A stretch of DNA of 64,000 nt from JBFMHP01 sp040752855 (GTDB lineage Bacteria > Pseudomonadota > Gammaproteobacteria > RBG-16-57-12): assembly GCA_040752855.1 (NCBI GenBank), contig JBFMHP010000019.1, positions 1 to 64,000 of the forward strand, in the 5' to 3' direction. Made by a program: the position numbers and the translations under genes. The notes under the pieces are model-generated. The model ran no database searches. It worked only from the letters and a program-made list of their open reading frames with translations, and was not told the origin of the DNA. The number at the start of each line of letters is the position of its first letter. The stretch's first letter is position 1. Below are positions 7,715 to 16,473 of the stretch, piece after piece.

Positions 7715-10567
7715 ATGATTAATAAGCGCATAAAACCTATATCTACCAAAAAAATTGCTACATTATCTGTTCTTGCATCGATTGTTACTGCTTGTATCAC
7801 CCCTGAGCAGGCTGCGCAAATTTCAGATGCACTCAACCAAAATCTCAACAATCAAACGACACAAGAGACCACAATCGTCGGTAGCGTCGGTGATGGCCCG
7901 ATTACGGGAGCTACCATAGTTATCAAGGACTCTGGCCATAAAGAAGTCGTTAGGACTGATAGCGATTTGCAGGCCCGATATCAGGCTATTCTGCCCAAAG
8001 GCATGAAGTATCCGGTAACACTGACTGCGTCGGGCGGTACCGATCTTGTGACAGGTATGGCGCCGACATTCGATATGGTATCTGGGGCCGTTGATAAGAC
8101 GGTTACCAATATCAATATTAATCCCTTCTCAACCCTGATCATCAAAGCTGCGATGGCAATGCCTGGTGGTTTGAATGAAACCAACCTCGCACTTGCTAAA
8201 GAATATGTCTTACAGCAACTAAGCTATGGGTTAGACGCCAATTTAATACAGGATCCAATTACGTCCGAGATTACAGATGCCAATGTTGCTAATATAGTGA
8301 AAACAAGCGAGACATTGGCTGAAATGGTGCGTCGAATCTCAAATGCGCTGTTGTTGGCTGGAGTAGTGCTGACTGGCGATCAGGTCTTTGACACCCTTGC
8401 CGCCGACCTTGTAGATGGGGCCATCGATGGCGTGGGGGCCGGGGCAGATGCGCGTGTTGCGGCTACTTCCACAGTTGTATCGGCTCAAGTGCTTGTTGAA
8501 GCCTTGCGCAACAAATTACAGGTCAATGGAGGTGATGCCACCTCGTTGATGGACGCTGCGATTGCGATGACAGCGCCTAGCTCAACCATGAGAACCGCGG
8601 ATGTTGCCATTACCGAAGGCTTGTTGTTCCAGGCAAGATTAGCGCTCAATGCGACTCAAGCCTTGGTGCCAAGCACCACCTTGTCTACGATTTCTACAAC
8701 GCTCGATAGCATTACTAGTGGCAGTGCACCTTCAGTGATTGATTCCGCATTACCCTCAGGTACTAATGCTTCCTTCAACCAAGCTATCAGCGCAGTTGCT
8801 ATGGCATCAGAAGGTGATTTGGAGTTAGTGAACGCTGTTGTCAGAATCGGTGCTACGTCGACGCCAACACCGGTCGTAACGCCAAAGCCGACACCGATAG
8901 CGGTGTCAACGCCGACACCAACGCCGGTAGCGACGCCGACGCCAACACCGGTCGCAACGCCAAAGCCGACGCCGGTCGTAACGCCAAAGCCGACGCCGAC
9001 AGCGGTGTCAACACCGACACCAACGCCGGTAGCGACACCGACGCCAACACCGGTCGTAACGCCAAAGCCGACACCAACGCCGGTAGCGACGCCGACGCCA
9101 ACACCGGTCGCAACGCCAAAGCCGACACCGACACCGGTAGCAACACCGACGCAAACACCAGTGTCAACGCCGGCACCGACACCGGTATCGTTGAAACCAG
9201 GAGTACTCGAATTTAGTGCTGCGCAGTATTCAGTGAATGAGGGAGCCGGTAATCTAGTGGTTAGCATCCAACGCACAGGCGGCAGCGATGGTGCGGTGAG
9301 CGTAGAATGGCGCACCCAAACATTTAATGGTTGGGGCACGGCGGACTGGGCCGCGGATTATGGTACGGTTGATCCACAAGTGATCACCTTCGCAGATGGT
9401 GAAACGCGCAAGACCGTCAGTGTGCGCATCACCGCTGATACCCAGGTAGAAGGGGACGAAACCTTCTCTGTGCTGGTGCGCAAGCCGACCAATGGCGCAA
9501 CGCTGGGGGCCGTGGATACGGCAGTGGTGACCATTAAAGACGACGATATTGCGGCGTCCACACCGACTCCGACCCCGACACCGGTCGCCACCCCGACGCC
9601 GACCGCGGCACCGAGTGCGCGGGCTTGGGAGGATCTGCTGAACAGCCCGAATCGGGTGGGCTTTGGGCGCAATGCCACCGGTGGCAAGGGTGGTGAGGTC
9701 TGCTGGGTCAACAATTTGAGCGATAGCGGTAGCGGCAGTCTGCGCAGCTGCGCTGAAAGCACAAGCAGTAAATGGATTCGCTTTAATGTCTCAGGCACGA
9801 TTACTCTGAATTCCGAGATCAATGTAAAGTCCAATAAGACCATTGACGGTCGCGGTCAAAACATCACGTTGACCAATCATGGTCTCCGAATAACCTCGGT
9901 CTCGAACATCATTGTTCACAACATCGCGATCAGGGATGTGGCGCCTACTGGCAATGGTGGCACAGGTGACGGTATACATATCGTTAGGTCTTCACGCGAC
10001 ATCTGGATAGACCATGTGACATTGTCAGGCGCTCCGGATGAGCTGATTGATATTGGCAAGGAGGCTACCGATGTTACGATCTCCTGGAGCAAGTTTGAGA
10101 AGAATGGCAAAGGAGCGATTGCCAGCTGGGAGCTTACCGATGTTGCAGATAAGATCATCCGTGTGACCCTCCATCATAATTTCTACAACGCTATCGTAGA
10201 GCGAAGCCCGATCAAACTGCGTCACGGGAAGGTGCACCAGTTCAATAATTATGTTTACAACTGGACCTATTCCGGATCGCAGGTGGCTATGGGTGGGGAG
10301 ATCAGCTCTCAAAACAATGTATACGAGAAGAACAATAGCGGTGGCAATGATGCTGCGGTTAATTGTCACCTGGTTTCCCGTGAAGACCCCGGTTACGTAC
10401 GTTCAGAGGGTGATCTGTTCCTGGGTCGGGCCACGATAGACAAAAATGGCGCAGAGATGGTGTTTAATCCAAGAGGTCATTACACCTACTCACTCGAACC
10501 TGCCGATGCCGCGCTGAAGAATAAAATCGTAGCGGGTGCAGGACGTCAGAACATTCCAGCTCCGTAG
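7715..10567 (+). CDS. Pectate-lyase (PL1-like) lipoprotein with Pro/Thr linker and Calx-beta domain
   Basis: 950-residue modular surface protein. A basic N-terminus and hydrophobic stretch end in the lipobox VTAC at about residue 27, so it should be lipid-anchored. An N-terminal globular part extends to about residue 380. A Pro/Thr repeat linker (about 383-492) follows, then a Calx-beta domain (about 493-612, with VNEGAG and GDETFSV motifs), a second short Pro/Thr linker, and a right-handed beta-helix lyase domain (about 637-950). The lyase part shows WIDHVTLS, the acidic stretch DELIDI, and ERSPIKLRHG, which matches the PL1 motif with the catalytic arginine. PL1 enzymes cleave polygalacturonate by beta-elimination with calcium. 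Sitting inside an EPS cluster, it may trim or release the cell's own polymer. The true substrate is unproven. Confidence 0.85.
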   Translation: MINKRIKPISTKKIATLSVLASIVTACITPEQAAQISDALNQNLNNQTTQETTIVGSVGDGPITGATIVIKDSGHKEVVRTDSDLQARYQAILPKGMKYPVTLTASGGTDLVTGMAPTFDMVSGAVDKTVTNININPFSTLIIKAAMAMPGGLNETNLALAKEYVLQQLSYGLDANLIQDPITSEITDANVANIVKTSETLAEMVRRISNALLLAGVVLTGDQVFDTLAADLVDGAIDGVGAGADARVAATSTVVSAQVLVEALRNKLQVNGGDATSLMDAAIAMTAPSSTMRTADVAITEGLLFQARLALNATQALVPSTTLSTISTTLDSITSGSAPSVIDSALPSGTNASFNQAISAVAMASEGDLELVNAVVRIGATSTPTPVVTPKPTPIAVSTPTPTPVATPTPTPVATPKPTPVVTPKPTPTAVSTPTPTPVATPTPTPVVTPKPTPTPVATPTPTPVATPKPTPTPVATPTQTPVSTPAPTPVSLKPGVLEFSAAQYSVNEGAGNLVVSIQRTGGSDGAVSVEWRTQTFNGWGTADWAADYGTVDPQVITFADGETRKTVSVRITADTQVEGDETFSVLVRKPTNGATLGAVDTAVVTIKDDDIAASTPTPTPTPVATPTPTAAPSARAWEDLLNSPNRVGFGRNATGGKGGEVCWVNNLSDSGSGSLRSCAESTSSKWIRFNVSGTITLNSEINVKSNKTIDGRGQNITLTNHGLRITSVSNIIVHNIAIRDVAPTGNGGTGDGIHIVRSSRDIWIDHVTLSGAPDELIDIGKEATDVTISWSKFEKNGKGAIASWELTDVADKIIRVTLHHNFYNAIVERSPIKLRHGKVHQFNNYVYNWTYSGSQVAMGGEISSQNNVYEKNNSGGNDAAVNCHLVSREDPGYVRSEGDLFLGRATIDKNGAEMVFNPRGHYTYSLEPADAALKNKIVAGAGRQNIPAP
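8861..9189 (+). repeat. Pro/Thr-coding tandem repeat tract
   Basis: Imperfect repeats of a hexanucleotide-like unit (acgccgacaccg and variants) encode TPTPTPVATP-type linker sequence inside the lyase gene. A shorter tract of the same kind lies at 9559-9615 on the other side of the Calx-beta domain. Such tracts can change length by slippage. They also keep the opposite strand open, which produces a spurious antisense frame. Confidence 0.85.
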
Positions 10568-10780
10568 CTTTCACAGTTCAAAAAGTAAGCTTTGAGGAAA
10601 CTAATGACAGGGAAGTCATTATACGAACGCTGTTGTGATTGTCGCTGCTTGTCAAATATATGCCGTGAACTTCTACATATGAAATTCTAGGAATGGCGCA
10701 TGGTATACCAACTGACTTGTCAGCCTGTAGTTATGTCGGTTCTGTTTTCAGGATCTTCGTGAAATTGAGTGGATAAATTT
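10568..10780. other. Short intergenic region downstream of the lyase gene
   Basis: No gene seen. The stretch GTTCTGTTTTCAGGATCTTC near 10738-10757, next to the transposase relic, may be part of the old insertion-sequence terminus. I do not find its complementary copy on the other side. Confidence 0.3.
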
Positions 10781-11900
10781 TCACCTTTTTCTCTTCGGCA
10801 ACGTGCATGTAACCAGCTTAAGCTGTAAATATTCCTCGTTACGCAAGCCATAGGCACGTCGTTGGATGACGCGGATTTTGTTGTTCAGTCCCTCCACAAA
10901 AACTCATTTAGACTTTGTTCCCCGGCTTGCACTACATGGCGATGTCGTCCCAGTGGTTGTCTATCATCTGCGCGAATTTCTCAAACGGTTTGAGGCTCTT
11001 CCATTTTAGTGAAGCCGTCCATTTATCGAAAAACTTCCGCGCCGACTTCTCGTTCTTGTAACTCCAGATCTGCCCAAATGATTCCTTGATCAGGTAGGCA
11101 GTGTTCAAGCGCTTGTTGGCCGCCAACTGGGTCTTGAGTGCCTTTCCGATGTCGAGTTCGAGACTCTCCAAGTGGCTCAGCAAAGCGTATTTCTGACCCT
11201 TTATGAACTTACGCTCCTTGCTGGTGAGCCGGGCGTATTCATTCTTGTGCACCTGATTCATGGCTTCGTTTAAGTGCCGGAGCATATGGAATTTGTCGAA
11301 CAGGATGGGTGCCTGCGGTGCCTGTTGCTGCGTCACGTTGCGAAACGGTTTCCAGATGTCCATCACCGCAAAACGGATCTTTTTGGCCTTTTTCAGGCCG
11401 ATTTCCTCGAAAAGCCGCCGCAGGCTTGCCTCGGAGCGATCCTCCCCGTCAAACCAGATCAATCGCCCGCGTTTGAGATCGCTCACCACAACCCGGTAGG
11501 TGTGCCCCTTGCAGATCGAGATCTATGCGATGCCAATAGCCTCCGGGGCTGGCAGCCCGGTCTTGGCCAACACCGCACGCATATACTTCTTCTCCAGCTC
11601 CTTGACCGTGCGCCAATCCAGGTTCAATTCCTTGGCTACCAATGAAATCGGGGCGTCGTGGCAGCGCTCGCCGACGTAGTGGGAAAAGCGCCTGATATAC
11701 AAGCGCCGGTGTATCATCCAATCCAGTCGCTCGCTCTTCACACCCGCGCGCTGTGTGCAGTGGACGCCCCGCACTTCGACTTCCAGATACACGCGCGTGT
11801 CGCCACAGGAGAAATCCCGTACCTGCTTGGTCTTGCGGTCATACCATCCCCGATGCACCGTGGCGCACTCGTCGTAGACTGTTTTTTTTGAGCGCCGGCT
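10781..11900 (-). pseudogene. Decayed ISL3-family transposase
   Basis: Remnant of an ISL3-type DDE transposase on the minus strand. The first part (GWYDRK, SCGDTRVYLEVEV, DWRTVKELEKKYM) and the second part (ISICKGHTYRVVVSDLKRG, WFDGEDRSEASLR, MDIWKPFRN, LFDKFHMLRHL, YLIKESFGQIWSY) lie in one frame, interrupted by TAG at 11523-11525. The usual catalytic Asp-Glu pair at this point reads Ala-stop. Further stops occur at 10932-10934 and 10908-10910, followed by a frameshift near 10900. After the shift the expected C-terminus (FVEGLNNKIRVIQRRAYGL) resumes and ends at 10781. With at least three stops and one frameshift it cannot encode transposase. An in-frame extension to about 11900 suggests part of the N-terminus remains. 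No inverted terminal repeats are recognisable. Confidence 0.9.
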
Positions 11901-12225
11901 AAGCGTGATGACGCGCGCCTTTAAATCACCAAAATACCGCGCGCTCTCACCAGAGGCCGGAATCCAGGAAACCGGTAGGAGTCATCAAAAAGTGTCGACA
12001 TTGTTTGCCCGTAGCGGTCCGGCCTTAAATATATTCAGACAGGCGGAATAGTGTGTCCTTATATCCCATTATTTTAGCGAAACTTGCAACTAACTTGTTG
12101 ACACAGAATTTGTTGCCTAGACTGAGTGTTGGTAGCAGACACTATGTTGTGTTAAGCCATTTTTGATCATAGAAACGGCACTACTCCGCATAGGAAGTAT
12201 AATGCACGTTTTGTGAGGGAATGAT
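11901..12225. other. Intergenic region after the transposase relic
   Basis: No intact gene. The part next to the relic still reads in frame with it on the minus strand for some codons and may be old insertion-sequence DNA. A TATAAT sequence lies at 12198-12203, about 22 bases before the methyltransferase start, but no good -35 box accompanies it. A GAGGGA ribosome-binding site precedes the ATG at 12226. Confidence 0.35.
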
Positions 12226-12990
12226 ATGGAGATTGTAAGAAAACTGGAGAACAAAAAAATTAAACCTAATCTTTTTGTCCAGGTGTTGCGTGACCTTGGT
12301 CACGATACTGAGAGAAACGCTAAAATACTCGACTTTGGATGTGGAAATGGTGACTTGGTTAGGGAACTAAAAGAGTCTGGGTTTGATACCTACGGATGTG
12401 ATATCGACTTTGAAAAATACAAGGATGTAAATGAACTACTATCGGCAGGTATAGTTCGTAAAATTTCCGAATTAGACTACAGAATTCCTTTTCCAGATCA
12501 TTATTTTGATTTTGTATTTAGCGATCAGGTACTGGAGCATGTGCAGAATTATCAAACTGCACTTTCCGAGATATCGAGAGTTCTAAAACCTAGCGGGGTA
12601 AGTTTACATATTTTCCCGTCCAGGTACAGACTTATTGAAACGCACGTTTATGTACCATTGGGATCCATAATTCAGAGACAGTGGTGGCTTTCAATATGGG
12701 CAAATCTTGGTATTCGTAACAGTAATCAAAAAGGAAAATCTGCGGCGGAAGTTACACAAAGAAATTACCGCTATCTCACGACTTGTACAAACTATTTGAG
12801 AAAAAGCGACATTAGGCGTTACTTCAGGATGTACTTTACCAAAGTTGATTTCATTGAAAGAGAATATTTGAAAAACACCAGAAAGGGAATTTATGTATAT
12901 AAACTGTCGAGGATTCCATTGCTCGCGTTTTTGCCAGCGCTCTATAGCACATTTAGAAGCAGGGTAGTAATAAGTCAGAAATCTGTGTAA
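12226..12990 (+). CDS. Class I SAM-dependent methyltransferase
   Basis: 254-residue methyltransferase of the Methyltransf_11 type. Motif I ILDFGCGNGD at about residues 35-44 binds S-adenosylmethionine, the acidic end of strand 2 is YGCDID, and motif IV-like SDQVLEHV is near residue 103. A post-motif LKPSG follows. The C-terminal third, with basic and aromatic residues, is not conserved in a way I recognise. The gene stands alone between an insertion-sequence relic and a long gap and is very A/T-rich, both signs of transfer. In this setting O-methylation of a polysaccharide sugar is a reasonable guess, but the acceptor cannot be read from the sequence. Confidence 0.82.
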   Translation: MEIVRKLENKKIKPNLFVQVLRDLGHDTERNAKILDFGCGNGDLVRELKESGFDTYGCDIDFEKYKDVNELLSAGIVRKISELDYRIPFPDHYFDFVFSDQVLEHVQNYQTALSEISRVLKPSGVSLHIFPSRYRLIETHVYVPLGSIIQRQWWLSIWANLGIRNSNQKGKSAAEVTQRNYRYLTTCTNYLRKSDIRRYFRMYFTKVDFIEREYLKNTRKGIYVYKLSRIPLLAFLPALYSTFRSRVVISQKSV

Positions 12991-13576
12991 GAATAATCGG
13001 TATCAATCGGCTAGTATACTGATGTGGTTTTTACTTAATCCTCGCAATAATGGCTGCGTGTATAAGTTAAATAATTCAACAAAAGTTTTTGATCGCTTTG
13101 CGCGCTCGTTCAATCGCCGCATGTCAATAAGTGCGAAGATGAGGAGCGTAGTACCAGGTAGATATGGGATTATAGCGGAGTGTCGCAGACACTCTGTAAG
13201 TATTACGACACGGCTTAAATTCAACTGATAGTTATAGCGTGTCCGCGCATTTGAGCCATGTTGCCGACGGGGGATGGCCGGGGACTTATCAATTGTCAAC
13301 AGCGCTGGTCATAACGGTCGAGTATGATGTCCCGTTGTGTGTAACTTCCATGTGTAATTCACCTAAACTGCAACCAAATTTCTATCAAAAAATATAGTTC
13401 AATAAATTTATAAATTAGAAGAATCGTGCCTTATTTAGAGTCGTGAAGTCTCCTTTCTCAGAAAAAATGATCAAGGTTTAATTTGTAAAAGTATTTCCCA
13501 AGGATCAATGCTTCATTACATAAACTATACTTTGTTAACGGAGCACTCACGTAAGGCACAATAATTTGGAGGAATT
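12991..13576. other. Intergenic region upstream of the PEP-CTERM gene
   Basis: 586 A/T-rich bases with no protein-like frame. A hairpin with a 7-base stem (GAGTGTC, loop GCA, GACACTC) lies at 13178-13194 without a T-run. TATACT near 13528 could be a -10 box. No match to the -24/-12 promoter often seen before PEP-CTERM genes was found close to the start. Confidence 0.4.
13178..13194. other. Small hairpin
   Basis: Perfect 7-base inverted repeat with a three-base loop in the gap between the methyltransferase and PEP-CTERM genes. It lacks a following T-run, so it is not a standard terminator. Its function is unknown. Confidence 0.35.
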
Positions 13577-14437
13577 ATGATCTATTTGAAGTGGTATAAG
13601 TATTCCTGGATCATTATTTTGATATTTATGTTCTGGTTAAATTGCGTTGCGGCGAGAGAGGCCGCGGCAGCAGTAATACTAGATTACGACCATAGAAGTA
13701 TAAACACCACAGGGACTGGTCAGGTGCAAGGTCACGCAGGTAACTGGTTAGAACATAGTGCACCAACACCAATGTCAACCTCCTACAACGAGAGTCGAAG
13801 TGGGGAAGTAACATGGTTTGATCTTCCTGTGCCACCGCACTCATATGATTTTTTTGCTTTATATGGTTACGCGGCACAAGAATCACTTATCCAATCCAAT
13901 CATTTTTCAGCAATGGGAAGCGTAGTGATTGATACTGGCGACAATAATTCAACACTCGATGCAGCAGGCGCTATGTCTGCTCGATCGATCTTCGATGTGG
14001 GGTTCTCGCTGAACACACCACATGAGGCAGCCATCAGCGCGTTACTAGAACTTACATCCGTGCCAGGTTACGTCTATAGTTCCGGTGATTTTGCAGGCAG
14101 TGCTCTTTTAAGGCTGATCGATATCGATCATAGCTCGACCGTCTTCGAGTATATAATTGATGAATCCGAGTTATTTGGAAGTTCATCCATATCCACAAAT
14201 TATCATCTTGATCCGGGATCTTATGCCTTGATAGCAGGAGTGGCGAGTGATTTTTCATTTACCGGCTATGCAGATTTATGTGATACCTGCGGGAGTGGTA
14301 ACTATAATCTGGACTTTAGGCTTACCTCAATACCTGAACCGTCTGTCGTGGTTCTGTTGGGTATAGGCTTGCTAGGTATCGGTCTTGCGGGGCGTCGTCG
14401 TAGCACTATGATATGCATGCTTTCACAAAGATGCTAA
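13577..14437 (+). CDS. PEP-CTERM sorting domain protein
   Basis: 286-residue secreted protein. The N-terminus has a basic start, a hydrophobic helix (about residues 9-25) and a likely cleavage site after the Ala-rich segment. The C-terminus has the tripartite PEP-CTERM signal: SIPEPS near residue 260, a hydrophobic helix, then the basic cluster GRRRS. In known systems the exosortase (XrtA/EpsH) recognises this tail and the protein goes to the surface together with an exopolysaccharide. The body between is not a family I recognise. The start ATG is well placed behind GGAGG. No exosortase is encoded in this window, so it must be elsewhere. Confidence 0.88.
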   Translation: MIYLKWYKYSWIIILIFMFWLNCVAAREAAAAVILDYDHRSINTTGTGQVQGHAGNWLEHSAPTPMSTSYNESRSGEVTWFDLPVPPHSYDFFALYGYAAQESLIQSNHFSAMGSVVIDTGDNNSTLDAAGAMSARSIFDVGFSLNTPHEAAISALLELTSVPGYVYSSGDFAGSALLRLIDIDHSSTVFEYIIDESELFGSSSISTNYHLDPGSYALIAGVASDFSFTGYADLCDTCGSGNYNLDFRLTSIPEPSVVVLLGIGLLGIGLAGRRRSTMICMLSQRC

Positions 14438-14463
14438 CACCCGAAAGAAAAGAGCATTGACGC

Positions 14464-16473
14464 ATGTGTGGAATCGCAGGCTTTGTATACGGTCGGCGAT
14501 GCGAGCCTAAAGCCTGGGAAGGCATATTGTGCGCCATGATTCAGCAGATACCGCACCGAGGCCCAGATAGCGAAGGGATATGGTACGATGCGCACACAGG
14601 TATTGGCTTGGCACATCGTCGGCTGGCTGTCATCGATTTATCGCCCGAGGGACATCAACCGATGGCCTCCAATTCTGGGCGCTTCGTTATTGTGTTCAAC
14701 GGCGAGATCTATAATTATCGCCAGCTCATGCAAGAGCTCATTGCTCGCGGGCATTCGTTCCATGGCCATTCCGATACGGAAGTTATACTCGCCGCAGTTG
14801 AGGAATGGGGGCTAAAGGCTGCTGTCTCCCGCTTTATTGGAATGTTTGCCTTTGCTCTTTGGGATGCCCAAGAGCAATGTCTACATTTAGTGCGAGATCG
14901 AATGGGTGAAAAGCCTTTGTATTATGGAAAGGTGGGCGAGGCCTTTGTATTTGGCTCAGAACTCAAGGCGCTTCAAGCCCACCCTCAATGGCAGGGTTCT
15001 ATTGATAATGTTGCATTGGAGATCTTCTTAAAGAGCGGATACATCCCTGCACCATATTCCATATTTAAGGGTATTCACAAGCTGACGCCGGGGGTGATTG
15101 CAACTGTAGTCGCAATGCAATCAGCGGCTTCTATCAGGGAGGAGACCTATTGGAGCATTGAACAGGCTGTCGCAACTGGACTCTCTGAGCCGATTCAGGG
15201 CACTGAGCAGGAGATGGTGTCAGGCTTGGAGAATTTGCTGTTAGGCGCGATAGGGCAGCAAATGATTGCCGATGTGCCATTCGGAGCCTTTCTCTCCGGT
15301 GGAATCGATTCTTCGATCGTTGTTGCGCTGATGCAATCAATGTCATCACAGCCAGTCAATACATTTTCAATCGGATTTGAATACGAAGGATACAACGAGG
15401 CAGGCTATGCCAAGCAGATTGCTGAGTATCTCGGCACCCGTCACACGGAATTGTACGTCTCATCGAAGCAAGCGCTAGAGGTCATACCAAAGCTGCCGTT
15501 TATCTATGACGAGCCGTTTGCCGATCCTTCGCAAATACCAACCTACCTGGTATCAAAGCTCGCTCGTCAGCACGTTACCGTGAGCCTCTCTGGAGACGGA
15601 GGGGATGAGCTATTCTGCGGCTATTCCAGGTATTTTTTGGTCGACAGGATGTGGAGGAAGATCGCTATTCTGCCACGCGCGGTGCGCAATGCAGTGGCAA
15701 GGTTGCTGTTGACTACTCCGGCGGGACGTCTGGATCAGTTGTTTAGCTGGTTAAATCCACTGTTCAGTAAATATAGTTTCGCAGGACGAGCAGGCGACAA
15801 ATTGAAAAAGGCCGCCTATCCGCTGGGAGCAGCCGACCAAAGTGAGTTTTACCGTATGCTCTCTGAGAATTGGACACCAGCTGATAGGCTCTTACTCAGC
15901 CAAGAGCGCGCTGAAGAGACTGAGCGTGCACAAGTGGTCCACACAGAGAACTTTGTCGCGCAAATGATGTATCTGGATACCAAGAGATACTTGCCAGACG
16001 ATATTCTGGTCAAACTGGACCGTGCCAGTATGGCCAACAGTCTTGAGTCACGGGTGCCGCTGCTTGACCATCGGATTGTGGAGTATGCTTGGCGTCTTCC
16101 GTTATCGATAAAGTATAAGAATGGCCAAGGAAAGTGGATCCTGCGGCAAGTCTTGCATCGTTATGTCCCGGAGAAACTCTTTGATCGGCCGAAAATGGGC
16201 TTTGGCGTGCCAATTGACATATGGTTACGAGGCCCCTTGAGGCACTGGGCCGAGTCGCTGCTTAATGAGGATCGGATCAGGCAGCAAGGATACTTCGATG
16301 CCAGAGTTCTCACTCAGAAATGGCGGGAACACTTGAGCGGTTCACGCAATTGGCATAGGCAGCTGTGGACAGTTTTGATGTTTCAGTCGTGGCTAGAAAA
16401 TCCGAGGCAAAGTCACAGTCCAACACGGGGGCTAGACAGTGAGTCGTACCGGGATATTCACCGTATCGCTTGA
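14464..16473 (+). CDS. Asparagine-synthase-type glutamine amidotransferase, copy 2
   Basis: 669-residue paralogue of the amidotransferase at 3906-5894. Cys2 follows the ATG (MCGIAGF). The glutaminase domain has HRGPDSEG and LAHRRLAVIDL, the PP-loop LSGGIDSS lies near residue 280, and SLSGDGGDELF near 378. The C-terminal RPKMGFGVPID block and the ending NWHRQLWTVLMFQSW match copy 1 closely. All residues expected for ammonia release and ATP use are present in both copies, so neither looks decayed. The paralogues may amidate different sugar residues. Its end overlaps the deacetylase gene by 35 bases. Confidence 0.87.
   Translation: MCGIAGFVYGRRCEPKAWEGILCAMIQQIPHRGPDSEGIWYDAHTGIGLAHRRLAVIDLSPEGHQPMASNSGRFVIVFNGEIYNYRQLMQELIARGHSFHGHSDTEVILAAVEEWGLKAAVSRFIGMFAFALWDAQEQCLHLVRDRMGEKPLYYGKVGEAFVFGSELKALQAHPQWQGSIDNVALEIFLKSGYIPAPYSIFKGIHKLTPGVIATVVAMQSAASIREETYWSIEQAVATGLSEPIQGTEQEMVSGLENLLLGAIGQQMIADVPFGAFLSGGIDSSIVVALMQSMSSQPVNTFSIGFEYEGYNEAGYAKQIAEYLGTRHTELYVSSKQALEVIPKLPFIYDEPFADPSQIPTYLVSKLARQHVTVSLSGDGGDELFCGYSRYFLVDRMWRKIAILPRAVRNAVARLLLTTPAGRLDQLFSWLNPLFSKYSFAGRAGDKLKKAAYPLGAADQSEFYRMLSENWTPADRLLLSQERAEETERAQVVHTENFVAQMMYLDTKRYLPDDILVKLDRASMANSLESRVPLLDHRIVEYAWRLPLSIKYKNGQGKWILRQVLHRYVPEKLFDRPKMGFGVPIDIWLRGPLRHWAESLLNEDRIRQQGYFDARVLTQKWREHLSGSRNWHRQLWTVLMFQSWLENPRQSHSPTRGLDSESYRDIHRIA

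Noticed and set aside
8656..9339. Minus-strand frame rich in Val/Gly repeats
   Set aside because: It is the antisense reading of the Pro/Thr tract of the lyase gene, and the repetitive content explains the absence of stops.
12170..12190. Possible -24/-12 (sigma54) promoter before the methyltransferase gene
   Set aside because: CGGCACTACTCCGCA has the GG and GC pairs one base too close, so it does not fit the required spacing.
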